From positions 62,001-126,000 of the forward strand of contig NZ_FNFB01000005.1 in assembly GCF_900100395.1 (NCBI RefSeq): a DNA stretch of 64,000 nt, in the 5' to 3' direction. How positions within the stretch are numbered: the first letter of the stretch is position 1; each line of letters starts with the position of its first letter. Below are positions 7,542 through 15,649 of the stretch, in pieces. The position numbers and the translations under genes are program-made. This DNA comes from Nonomuraea maritima. Its GTDB lineage: Bacteria > Actinomycetota > Actinomycetes > Streptosporangiales > Streptosporangiaceae. The notes beneath the pieces are model-generated. The model saw only the letters and a list, made by a program, of their open reading frames with translations. It ran no database searches and was not told the origin of the DNA.

Positions 7542-9431
7542 CTACAGGTGGCGCCCCCACCACTCGAGGACGGCCTCGAACCGGGCCACCCGGTGGCTGG
7601 GCAGGCCGGAGCGCGACAGCTCGTGCCCCTCGCCAGGGAACAGCAGGAACTCCGACTCCACCCCCCGCAGCTGCAACTTGACGAACAGCCGCTGTGCCTG
7701 CTCCACCGGGCACCGCCAGTCGTGCTCCGAGTGGATGATCAGGAACGGGATGTCGATCTTGTCGGTGTGCGTGAGCGGGCTCTGCTCCACCCAGCGCGCC
7801 GGGTCATCGCCGTACAGGTCACGCGCGAACGACCAGCCGATGTCGCTGCTGCCGTGGAAGCTGTCGATCGCGTTGACGGCGCGCTCGCTGATCGCCGCCT
7901 TGAACCGGTCGCCGTGGTGGGCGGCCATCCACGTCGTCATGAATCCGCCGTGCGAGCCGCCGAGCACACCGGCGCGGGAGGCGTCCAGGCCGCCGGTGGC
8001 CAGGGCGGCGTCGAACAGCGCCACCAGGTCGATCGCCGACAGGCGGCCCACGTCGCCCATGATGTGCCGGCCGTGCGCCTGGCCGTAGCCGGACGAGCCG
8101 CGCGGGTTGCCCATGACGACCGCGTACCCGGCCGAGGCGTACACCTGGGCCTCGTCGAAGACGTGCCAGCCGTACTGCGCGAAAGGACCGCCGTGGATCA
8201 TGAGAAGCACGGGGTGCGGGCCCTCGCCGGCCGGGCGGACGATCCAGCCGTGCACGGGGTAGCCGTCCGGAGCCGTACCGGTGATCTCCTCGATCGGCAG
8301 CACGTCGATGCCGGGGCCGAAGGAGGTCAGGGTGATCTCCTTGCCGTCGCGCAGCGCGATCAGCTCGCCCGTGCTGCGGGGGTCGGAGACGGCCGCGACG
8401 GTGACGTCCGCGGCGTGGGCGAAGGCGTTGACCTCGCGCGAGCCGTTCACCAGCACGGTCGGCTCGCCGCCCGCGTACGGCACCAGCAGCAGGTCGACGG
8501 CGCCCCGGTTCTCGGCGGTGACGAGCACGCCGTCGGCGGCCGGCACCTGTGGCGACCCGGAGAGGTGGAAGCGCTCCTCGTCGGTGAGGCGGCGGGCCTC
8601 GCCGCCGGAGACGGGCACGAGCCAGAGGCCGAGGTTCCTGGCGACCAGGTGGCGGCCCTCAGGGCCGGCGTGGGCGCCGAGGAAGCACAGCGACTCGCCG
8701 TCAGGGGTGAAGCACGGCAGGGCCACCGACAGGTCGGTAGCGGTCACGCGGCGCAGGCCGGACCCGTCGGGGGCGCACACCCACACGTCGTCGGTGAGCG
8801 TGCTGTCGCGCTTGTCGTGCCGGGCGGCGGTGAACGCGAGCAGCGCGCCGTCCGGGCTCCAGGTGACCCCGCCGTGGTCGAAGTCGCCCTCGGTGACCTG
8901 GGACGCGGCCGGCTCGTCGGCGAACGGGTCGACGACGAAGACGTGCGTGCGCCGGTCGAGGGAGAAGCCCAGGTTGTCCCACCGGTACTTCAGGCCGGTG
9001 ATGCGGCGCGGCCGCTCCTGCTCGGGCTTGGCCTCGCCGTACCGGCCCTCCTCGGGGACGCGCGCGACGAACGCCAACCGCCGCGAGTCGGGGCTCCACA
9101 CGGGAGCGCTGATGCCGAGCGGCTGGTCGGTCACCTTGCGCGGCTCGCCGCCGTCGGTGGGCATCACGTAGAGCTGCGGCTTGGCGCCGTCGCCGCCGCG
9201 GACGAAGGCCAGCCACGCGCCGTCGGGGGAGTAGGTGGGCTCGGCGTCGCGCGGACCCCTCGTCAGCGGGCGAGGCTCGGCGGAGCCGTCCGTCGGGACG
9301 AGCCAGAGGCCCCCGCGATACTCGTCGGCTTCGAGGTCCGGCCGGGTCACGGCGACGACCGCATGCTTACCGTTGGGCGAGATCGTCGGAGCACCGAGAG
9401 CCGGCAAATGGGCGATATCCGCAGGTTTCAT
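7542..9431 (-). CDS. S9-family prolyl oligopeptidase / dipeptidyl aminopeptidase
   Basis: Cytoplasmic serine peptidase of 629 aa. An N-terminal beta-propeller carries TolB-like WSPDG/YSPDG repeats (residues about 10-370) and is followed by an alpha/beta-hydrolase domain. The nucleophile is Ser493 in GGSHGG. Candidate Asp (HSEHDW) and His (GEGHEL) complete the triad near residues 576 and 608. There is no signal peptide. The gene starts 32 bases after the SGNH hydrolase and is probably the last gene of the operon starting at 11711. No convincing Shine-Dalgarno precedes the ATG, which suggests dependence on upstream translation. Confidence 0.92.
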   Translation of the reverse strand: MKPADIAHLPALGAPTISPNGKHAVVAVTRPDLEADEYRGGLWLVPTDGSAEPRPLTRGPRDAEPTYSPDGAWLAFVRGGDGAKPQLYVMPTDGGEPRKVTDQPLGISAPVWSPDSRRLAFVARVPEEGRYGEAKPEQERPRRITGLKYRWDNLGFSLDRRTHVFVVDPFADEPAASQVTEGDFDHGGVTWSPDGALLAFTAARHDKRDSTLTDDVWVCAPDGSGLRRVTATDLSVALPCFTPDGESLCFLGAHAGPEGRHLVARNLGLWLVPVSGGEARRLTDEERFHLSGSPQVPAADGVLVTAENRGAVDLLLVPYAGGEPTVLVNGSREVNAFAHAADVTVAAVSDPRSTGELIALRDGKEITLTSFGPGIDVLPIEEITGTAPDGYPVHGWIVRPAGEGPHPVLLMIHGGPFAQYGWHVFDEAQVYASAGYAVVMGNPRGSSGYGQAHGRHIMGDVGRLSAIDLVALFDAALATGGLDASRAGVLGGSHGGFMTTWMAAHHGDRFKAAISERAVNAIDSFHGSSDIGWSFARDLYGDDPARWVEQSPLTHTDKIDIPFLIIHSEHDWRCPVEQAQRLFVKLQLRGVESEFLLFPGEGHELSRSGLPSHRVARFEAVLEWWGRHL

Positions 9432-9463
9432 GCTGAAGACAGTAAACCCACTGCCTGAGCCGT

Positions 9464-10594
9464 TCACAGTGGCCGGGAGATCACGATTTCCTGGGACGAC
9501 CGCTGGAGAACGAGGCTCTTCAGGTCCACGGTGCGGGCCATGGCCCGGGCGCCCGCGTCGTTGAGGTGCATGCCGTCGCCGCTGTCCAGAGCGGGGTGGA
9601 TGCGGTCGGGAGCGTCGGGGTCCTCGACGGCTCGGGCCACGTCGAAGACCGCGTCGAACGTCCCCGTCGTACGGATCCAGTCGTTCACCTCGCGTCGCGC
9701 GGCGAGGCCCGCGGGCGTGCTCAACCCGCCGGCGGCGCCCCCGAAGGGACCGATGGTGGCGGCGAGGATCTTCAGGCCGGCCTGGTGCGCGCGGCCGGCC
9801 AGCGCCTCGAAGCCCTCGACGAGGACGTCGGAGGTGACCCGAGGCTCGCCGGTCATGGCGGGAAGGACGAGATCGTTGATGCCGAAGTGCACCAGGACAT
9901 GGGTCAGCCCGGGGATCGCCAGGACGTCGCTGTCGAAACGCGCCAGCCCGTGCTCGCCGACCTCGTCGGTCAGCAGGCGGTTTCCCGCGATGCCCTGGTT
10001 GACGACCCATCCCCGCGGCAGACGCCGGTTGAGGAAGTCGACGGAGCGGTTGTTCGCGCCGCTCGTGGTGCCGACCCCTTCGAACCAGGAGTCGCCGAAC
10101 GCGACGGCGACCGCGGTGTCGTCGGGGGCGAGCACGTCCACCCCCGCGACGTAGAACCTGCCTTGGACCTGCTCGGCCCCGGGGTGGACGGGCGACCTGC
10201 CGCGGACCACGCGGGCGGTCTGCGCGGGCATGTGCGAGTAGGTGGCCGGCCCCGTCTCCTCGGGGAAGTAGAGGCCGAGGTGCAGGTCGGCGCCGGCGGC
10301 GACGGGAAGGTCGGCCGGATCGCTGACGATCTCCGCGCCCGGCGGGACGGTGACCGTCCCCGAGCCGCCGAAGGTCAGACCGGCCTGCCCGTGCTCGGTG
10401 GCGGCCCGCGCGGCGCCGAGCACCAGGGGGCCGCGGCCGTGCCGGTTCGTCAGGCGTACCCGGACGCGTTCGCCGCCGCCGGCCATGTGCAGCACCTGAT
10501 GCACCGTCTGGTCGGCGAAGCCGCGCGGCCTGCCGAACTGGATCCGCCCGTACGGGCTGATCACCCCGGTACGGAAGGCGGCTGTCCACCTCAT
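9464..10594 (-). CDS. SGNH/GDSL-family hydrolase
   Basis: Esterase/lipase-type hydrolase of 376 aa with an N-terminal beta-sandwich-like region and a C-terminal SGNH domain. Block I is FGDSWFEGVG, block III contains HFGIND (the GxND Asn), and block V is DGMHLN with the catalytic His. No signal peptide is evident. Its ATG overlaps the stop of the preceding NmrA-like gene (ATGA), so the two are translationally coupled. The substrate may be an acetylated sugar or lipid; this is not determinable here. Confidence 0.87.
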   Translation of the reverse strand: MRWTAAFRTGVISPYGRIQFGRPRGFADQTVHQVLHMAGGGERVRVRLTNRHGRGPLVLGAARAATEHGQAGLTFGGSGTVTVPPGAEIVSDPADLPVAAGADLHLGLYFPEETGPATYSHMPAQTARVVRGRSPVHPGAEQVQGRFYVAGVDVLAPDDTAVAVAFGDSWFEGVGTTSGANNRSVDFLNRRLPRGWVVNQGIAGNRLLTDEVGEHGLARFDSDVLAIPGLTHVLVHFGINDLVLPAMTGEPRVTSDVLVEGFEALAGRAHQAGLKILAATIGPFGGAAGGLSTPAGLAARREVNDWIRTTGTFDAVFDVARAVEDPDAPDRIHPALDSGDGMHLNDAGARAMARTVDLKSLVLQRSSQEIVISRPL

Positions 10595-11427
10595 GCTGCG
10601 AGCCGGTCGGCGTGGTCGCGGGCGAACTCGGCGAACGTCCTGCCTGGACGGCCCGTCACGGCGGCGTACGTGGACGTCGTGTAGTCGCCCCAGCCCGCGT
10701 CGTACGCCGTCAGGTACTCCGCGGTGACCCTCGCGTCCCACTCCTTCGCCCCGGCGGCCATCATCGCGGAGCAGGCTTCGTCGGGGCTGACCGGCTGGTA
10801 GGCGATCGGTCTGCCGTACACCTCCGACAGCAGGCCGGTGGTGTCGCGCAGCCTGATGCTCTCCGGGCCCGTCAGGGTGTAGATCGCACGATGGTGCCGC
10901 TCGGGATCCCGCAGCACGGTGGCGGCGAAGTGGCCGATGTCCCGTACGTCGATCAGGCCGATCCGGCCCTCTCCCGGAGCGCCGCGGAAGGTGCCGCCGT
11001 CGACGGAGCCGAGCAGGTTCTGCATGAAGTACGCAGGGCGGACGACGGTCCAGCCGAGTCCGGAGGCCGCGAGCTCGACGTCCGACAGGGCGTGCAGCCT
11101 GCCGTTGCGGGTGGGCGCGTCGTGGCCGGCGCCGATGGCCGACATGCGGACGATGTGCCGTACGCCCGCCTTCCTGGCCGCCCAGACCGCGTTGCTGCTG
11201 GCGTGCGTGGAGTCGGGACCCATGGCGAGCAGCAGCCACACCGTGTCGACGCCCGCGAAGGCCCGCTCCAGCGTCTCGGGGTGGTGGAGGTCGCCGACCG
11301 CGACCTCCACGCCTGACGGGGCTCTGCTTCTGTCGCGGACCAGTACGCGCAGGTCGGCCGTTCCTCGCAGGGAGCGCAGCACCTCTCGGGAGACCGTGCC
11401 GTTGGCGCCGGTGACGAGGATGGTCAT
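10591..11427 (-). CDS. NmrA-like NAD(P)-binding protein (atypical SDR)
   Basis: Rossmann-fold protein of 278 aa with TGANGTV at residues 6-12. It lacks an active-site YxxxK in the usual place, which puts it with the NmrA/quinone-reductase-like atypical SDRs. Its start overlaps the monooxygenase stop by four bases (ATGA) and its end overlaps the hydrolase start by four bases, so it sits in the middle of a tight operon. Likely a redox sensor or an NADPH-dependent reductase. Confidence 0.87.
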   Translation of the reverse strand: MTILVTGANGTVSREVLRSLRGTADLRVLVRDRSRAPSGVEVAVGDLHHPETLERAFAGVDTVWLLLAMGPDSTHASSNAVWAARKAGVRHIVRMSAIGAGHDAPTRNGRLHALSDVELAASGLGWTVVRPAYFMQNLLGSVDGGTFRGAPGEGRIGLIDVRDIGHFAATVLRDPERHHRAIYTLTGPESIRLRDTTGLLSEVYGRPIAYQPVSPDEACSAMMAAGAKEWDARVTAEYLTAYDAGWGDYTTSTYAAVTGRPGRTFAEFARDHADRLAA

Positions 11428-11711
11428 CGGACGGTCCCCTCCTCCACGGAGACGACCTCGGCGATCAGGTCGAAGAACGCCTGGATGCCGGGCAGGTTGC
11501 CGCCCTTGGCGCGGGAGGCCGCGAAGTCGGCCGGGCCGGCCCACTCCACGATGTCCAGCCATTCGGTGTCGGACAGCTGGACCAGCTTCGCGCCCAGGAA
11601 GCCGTGCCGGTCGGCCTCGAAGTCCGCGAGCATCTCCTGGCGGGCGGCCAGGAGGTTTGTGGTGTTCTGAGGAGATACGCGGAACCTGGTGAGTTCTACT
11701 GTCGTGGTCAT
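11424..11711 (-). CDS. Antibiotic-biosynthesis-monooxygenase (ABM) domain protein
   Basis: Small 95-aa protein with the dimeric ferredoxin-like ABM fold, recognisable by the LTRFRVSP start and the FLGAKLVQLSDTEWLDIVEW core strand. Such proteins are cofactor-free monooxygenases or decorative stress proteins. First gene of a four-gene operon (ABM, NmrA-like, SGNH hydrolase, S9 peptidase) divergent from a MarR regulator, which is the likely controller. Confidence 0.8.
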   Translation of the reverse strand: MTTTVELTRFRVSPQNTTNLLAARQEMLADFEADRHGFLGAKLVQLSDTEWLDIVEWAGPADFAASRAKGGNLPGIQAFFDLIAEVVSVEEGTVR

Positions 11712-11747
11712 GCCGCGACGATATAGTAAGAGATAGTGACAGTCAAG

Positions 11748-11760
11748 ATTAGTGACTAAT
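11748..11760. promoter_or_regulatory. MarR-type operator in divergent promoter region
   Basis: A perfect 13-base palindrome, ATTAGT-G-ACTAAT, lies in an AT-rich island just before the MarR gene. A related half-site (ATAGTGAC, 11733-11740) is 15 bases upstream. The site overlaps where both divergent promoters should be. Confidence 0.65.
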
Positions 11761-11776
11761 TGGGAGAGTGTGCGTG

Positions 11777-12229
11777 ATGCGGAGGAGCGAGCGCAAGCGT
11801 GAGGCGCCCGACCTGGGGATCCTGTCCGGGCAGACGCTGTTCGGCCTGCAGAAGGAGCTGTTCTCCCGGCTGTCGGAGATGGGGCACCCGCGGGTGAGGC
11901 CGCGGCACGGGGCCGTACTGGCGTACCTCGACGTGGAGGGCAGCCGGGCCTCCGACCTCGCCGCGCAGTCGGGCCAGCACAAGCAGGTGATCGGCACCTT
12001 GGTGGACGAGCTGGTGGCGCTCGGATACGTGGAACGCCGTCCCGACCCGGCCGACCGCAGGGCCAAGCTCATCGTGCCCACCGAACTGGGCCGCGACCAC
12101 ATGGAGAAGTCGGACGCCGTCCTGGCAGAGATGGAGGCGGAGCACGCGAAGGCGGTAGGGGAGGAGGCGTACGCGGAGTTCAAGCGCGTCTTCGCCCTCG
12201 TCGCCCAACGCCAGTCCAGACCGAGGTGA
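11777..12229 (+). CDS. MarR-family transcriptional regulator
   Basis: Winged-helix regulator of about 150 aa. The recognition region is ASDLAAQSGQHKQVIGTLVDEL and the wing is VERRPDPADRRAKL with the conserved DxR. ATG at 11777 has GGGAG about ten bases upstream; GTGs at 11774 and 11768 are also in frame, so the exact start is open. It is divergent from the ABM/NmrA/SGNH/S9 operon and shares the palindrome at 11748-11760. Confidence 0.88.
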   Translation: MRRSERKREAPDLGILSGQTLFGLQKELFSRLSEMGHPRVRPRHGAVLAYLDVEGSRASDLAAQSGQHKQVIGTLVDELVALGYVERRPDPADRRAKLIVPTELGRDHMEKSDAVLAEMEAEHAKAVGEEAYAEFKRVFALVAQRQSRPR

Positions 12230-12315
12230 CCTCACCGGCACCCCACCGCCCCGGTCCGGATCGGGCCGGGAGTGGCGGTCTCAGGACAGGGCGGGAGGGG
12301 TGGCTCGGCGGTGGG

Positions 12316-13115
12316 TCATGAGGCCAGGCTGTAGAAGCCGATCGGTGAGTTCGGTCGGAAGCCGATGCGCGGGTACACCCTGGCGCCGTCGACGGTGGCG
12401 TGCAGGGTGGCACGGGTGAGGCCGGTGGCGCGGGCGCCCTCGTACAGTGCCTTGCGCGTGACCGCCTCGCCGTACCCCCTGCGCTGCCACTCGGGGTCGG
12501 TGGCGACGAGCGCGACGAACAGGCGGCCGTCCGCCTCGACGGCCCCGGCGCACGTCACCGGGACGCCGTCCCGCAGGCCCAGGTAGGCGTGCACCTGCTG
12601 CTTCCACAGCGTGGAGCCGACGAGCCCGTCACGGCCCTCCTCCAGGGGGAACCCGTACGCGCGCGAGTTGAGGTCGGCGTACGCGCGCAGGTGCTCGTCG
12701 GTGGAGACCCGCACGAACGTCAGCTCGGGGTGCGCCGGCTCGGGGATGGGCAGCAGGTCACCGGCCATGCCGGTGCCAGGGAAGGCGTACGCGAGCCCGG
12801 CCTTCTCGGCCGCCGTCGCGAGGGTCTCGCGCGACTCGCCGTCGAGCAGGCCCTCGAAGAGCCACAGGAAACCGGGCCGCTCCTTGGAGCGCATGATGTC
12901 GGCCGCCTGGGCGAGGCGCTGCGCGAGCAGTTCGGCATCCGGGTGGACGTCCGTCAGGGTGACGGCGTTCCAGAACGCGAGCGGCTGTCGGCCCAGCGGA
13001 CGGCGATGCCCGGAAGGTCGCGTACGTCGGCCTCTGGGTTCCGGTCGCGCACCATGGCCCGCCACGCCACGGCCAACTGCTCCACCGATTCCTGGGAATG
13101 CAGCAGATGTGTCAT
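12316..13115 (-). pseudogene. GNAT-family N-acetyltransferase, frameshifted
   Basis: Reading from ATG 13115 (preceded by AGGGGGA), the protein starts MTHLLHSQESVEQL and runs in one frame to about 12985. The homologous sequence then continues in another frame (FWNAVTLTDVHPDAE...) to the stop at 12316. One base appears to be missing near 12980-12986. The second part has the acetyl-CoA loop VATDPEWQRRGYGEAV and a typical C-terminal GNAT end. Repaired, it would be about 266 aa. Codon usage stays normal on both sides, so the break is recent or a sequencing error. Confidence 0.8.
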
Positions 13116-13365
13116 GAATATCCCCCTGTATGTGAATGGCCCGCCCCCGGGCCTCCGTAGGACTCGCCGATCCGCCTGAACAATTCGCGAGCGTGCCGCA
13201 CGCACACGACGAAAAGGCGAGAACCGTACTCGAGCCAATCCTGGAACAAGAAAAAGAATGCGCTGAGCCCGATATTCGGTCAACCCGCGGAGCGGCTCCA
13301 GACAGGGGTCACCAACCCGGGTTCGAAGGGGCCGGACTTCGCTCTTGCCGCGAGATCCGTGCGTG

Positions 13366-14058
13366 TCACTCGGCGGGCTGCAGCCGGTCGAGCCAGTCGC
13401 CGAGCAGGGCGTGCTCCGCGCTGGTCAGCACGTCCCCGATCGCGCCGTCCTGGCGGAGGGCCTCGCGTAAGGCGGCCGCCCTGAGGGCGACCTCGGGGAT
13501 TCGTGCGGCGGGTTCGGCGTCGGTCGTGGCCGCGCGCACCAGGTGGTCGAGCGCGGTCGTGGCGAGCTGCGGGTCGCGCTCGGCGGGCGGGGTCGCGATC
13601 AGCGTCAGCGTGACGCCCACGCCCGTCGCGTAGAAGAGCTGCGTCGCCTGGTCCACGCTGACGCGCAGCCGTCCGGACGCCGCGACGCGGGAGACGATCC
13701 GCCGCAGCAGGCCGAGCGCCTCCCGGCCCGCGCGGCCGCCTTCCGGGGAGGGCGTGCCGCCGAACATCAACGTGTAGACGGCCGGGTTCGACAGGCCGAA
13801 GTTCACGTGCAGATGCCAGGTGCCGCGCAGGTCGGTGACGGGATCGTCGGTCGTCACCGTCTGTTTGTCGGCGAGGTACCGCCGGAAGCCGTGGGCGGCG
13901 ACGGCGTCGAGCAGGCCCTCCTTGTCGCCGAACAGGCGGTACAGGGTCGGTGCGGTGACACCCGCGGCCGCGCTGACCGCACGCGTCGAGACGGCGTCCC
14001 GGCCGCCGACGGCGAGCATGGCCGCCGCCGCACGCAGCATCCGTTCCCGAGTGTCCAT
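13366..14058 (-). CDS. TetR/AcrR-family transcriptional regulator
   Basis: 230-aa TetR repressor with the helix-turn-helix STRAVSAAAGVTAPTLYRLF near residues 25-45. The start is ATG 14058 with GGGAAG eight bases upstream; a GTG three codons further upstream would overlap the RBS. The 250 bases between it and the GNAT remnant hold no gene or clear signal. Its target is not obvious; the divergent side carries only the degraded LysR region. Confidence 0.9.
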   Translation of the reverse strand: MDTRERMLRAAAAMLAVGGRDAVSTRAVSAAAGVTAPTLYRLFGDKEGLLDAVAAHGFRRYLADKQTVTTDDPVTDLRGTWHLHVNFGLSNPAVYTLMFGGTPSPEGGRAGREALGLLRRIVSRVAASGRLRVSVDQATQLFYATGVGVTLTLIATPPAERDPQLATTALDHLVRAATTDAEPAARIPEVALRAAALREALRQDGAIGDVLTSAEHALLGDWLDRLQPAE

Positions 14059-14209
14059 CGCCCGCACTTCCCAAGATCGACCCGACCTTACGAAGCTATG
14101 CTATCCACGTTACGTGGATATTGTAACGATGGAACGGACGCCGAGCGGCGGCTCCGGTCGCCCGCGGCTCTCGCCGTCACTCGGTGCCGGAACAGGACTG
14201 GATACTCCG

Positions 14210-14662
14210 CTACCGGTCCGCGTACCCGCTGTTCAGCGCAGCAAGGATCGCTGATCGGTTTCCGGGATCCACACCCGCGGGTCGGACGGCGAAGGGAGCG
14301 TGGGCGTCGGCAGCCGTTGCAACAGCGTGCGGAGCCGGGGGCGCTGGTTGCGCGGGTGCCAGACGGCGCTCGTCGTACACGTCCACCCGTAGGGGTTCAT
14401 CCACTGCCCGGCCCGACCGCACCGCCCGGTCGAACGCGGACACCGCCTCGACGGCGTGAGGCAGCAACCGCCGCCCCGCATCCGTCAACTCCACGGTACG
14501 AGTGGTCCGTTCGAACAGTGGTGCGGCCAACGTCTGCTCCAGCCGGCGGATCCGCTTCGACAGCGCCTGCTGGCTGACGAACAGCCGCTCGGCGGCCCGC
14601 CCGAAGTGCAACTCCTCGGCGGTGACGACGAACGCGCGCATGCCCTCGATGGTGGCCTCCAC
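14210..14662 (-). pseudogene. LysR-type regulator truncated after the DNA-binding domain
   Basis: Only about 150 aa remain of a family that is normally near 300 aa. The N-terminus is a complete LysR helix-turn-helix (HFGRAAERLFVSQQALSKRIRRLE, residues about 18-42) and linker helix. The beginning of the effector domain (LRVDVYDERRLAPAQ) is recognisable and then degenerates before the stop. GTG 14662 is the best start. The effector domain is gone, so ligand response is lost. The protein might still bind DNA, because its likely operator at 14673-14701 is intact. Confidence 0.75.
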
Positions 14663-14672
14663 GCCGCGAGCG

Positions 14673-14701
14673 TGGATTGAAAACCGCTGGTTGTCAATCC
14701 A
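14673..14701. promoter_or_regulatory. LysR-type operator, nearly perfect 29-base palindrome
   Basis: Arms TGGATTGA (14673-14680) and TCAATCCA (14694-14701) are perfect, with an inner AACC/GGTT pair. It lies in the divergent region between the LysR remnant and the MBL-fold gene and contains the T-N11-A style symmetry expected for LysR boxes. Confidence 0.72.
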
Positions 14702-14768
14702 AGGCGAACAGTTGTTGGACGTCGTTCTTCTGCCGCGTGTTGACTGACTCCCGCGGAGAGGAGTTTCC

Positions 14769-15464
14769 ATGCAAACAGTAGAAATACGTCCAGAGCTACA
14801 TGTGCTCCTGCTCGAATTCGGCCAGGCGTACCTGTGGAACGACGCGGGCGCGCTCACCCTCATCGACAGTGGCATCGCCACGTCCGGCGGTGAAATCGCG
14901 GCCGCCGTCGGGGTTCTGGGCTTTCGCCGAAGTGACGTCGAACGCGTGGTGCTCACCCATTTTCATGAGGATCACTGTGGCGGGGCGGCCGAGGTCAGCG
15001 GATGGGGGGACGTCACCGTGATGGCCCACCGGTTGGATGCACCGGTGATCCGTGGTGAACGGTCAGCTCCTCCGCCGCTCCTCACGGACGAGGAGCGCGC
15101 CCTGCACCACGCGCTCGGCGCCCACCTGCTCCCACCGGCACCTCCCTGCCGCGTCGACCGCGAACTGGAGGACGGCGACGTCATCGACCTCGGCGGCGGC
15201 GCACGGGTGATCCACACCCCCGGCCACACCGACGGCAGCATCGCCCTCCACCTGCCCCATGCCGGCGTGCTCTTCACCGGAGACACCGTCGCGCACGCCG
15301 CGGGGCAGGTCATGCCCGGCGTCTTCAACGTCGACCGGGCGGAGACGCTGCGCTCCTTCCGCAGACTGGCGGCCATCGACGCGTCCCTGGCCTGCGTCGG
15401 TCACGGCGACCCCGTCCCCGACGCCCACACCACCCTCACCGCGGCGGCAGCGGCCCTCCTGTGA
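14769..15464 (+). CDS. MBL-fold metallo-hydrolase
   Basis: Metallo-beta-lactamase-fold hydrolase of 231 aa. The metal motif HFHEDH is at residues 64-69; a later His in HTPGHTDGS and Asp in FTGDTVAH are metal ligands, and the last His is in VGHGDP. The fold is of the glyoxalase II-like type. GGAGAGGAG precedes the ATG. It is divergent from a truncated LysR whose palindrome lies in the shared promoter, so this gene was probably the regulated target. No signal peptide. Confidence 0.9.
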   Translation: MQTVEIRPELHVLLLEFGQAYLWNDAGALTLIDSGIATSGGEIAAAVGVLGFRRSDVERVVLTHFHEDHCGGAAEVSGWGDVTVMAHRLDAPVIRGERSAPPPLLTDEERALHHALGAHLLPPAPPCRVDRELEDGDVIDLGGGARVIHTPGHTDGSIALHLPHAGVLFTGDTVAHAAGQVMPGVFNVDRAETLRSFRRLAAIDASLACVGHGDPVPDAHTTLTAAAAALL

Positions 15465-15477
15465 CCGAATCGGTCAC

Positions 15478-15643
15478 ATGACGATCGAGTACGTCCCCGT
15501 CCCCGGCGACGGCCCGCGGGGCGATCGCCCGCCGGCTCGCCGAGGTGGTTCCCGGTGCGCGCCTGGAGATCGTGGCCGCGGCTGACCACTACCTGCCGCT
15601 GCGCGCCCAGGAACCGCTCATGAAGATCATCCTGCGCGGCTGA
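15478..15643 (+). pseudogene. Alpha/beta-hydrolase remnant (internal deletion)
   Basis: Immediately after the MBL gene an ATG opens MTIEYVPVPGDGP, the kind of N-terminus seen in alpha/beta hydrolases. About 40 bases later, in another frame, sequence resembling the C-terminal end of such an enzyme appears: ARRLAEVVPGARLEIVAAAD followed by HYLPLRAQEPL and a stop at 15643. The catalytic core is absent. This looks like a hydrolase gene reduced to its two ends by a deletion of several hundred bases. Confidence 0.5.
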
Positions 15644-15649
15644 CGCGCG

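Noticed and set aside
15478..15585. Independent small gene starting at MTIEYVPVPGDGP
   Set aside because: No RBS, frame changes to an unrelated Arg-rich translation after 13 codons; better explained as a deletion remnant.
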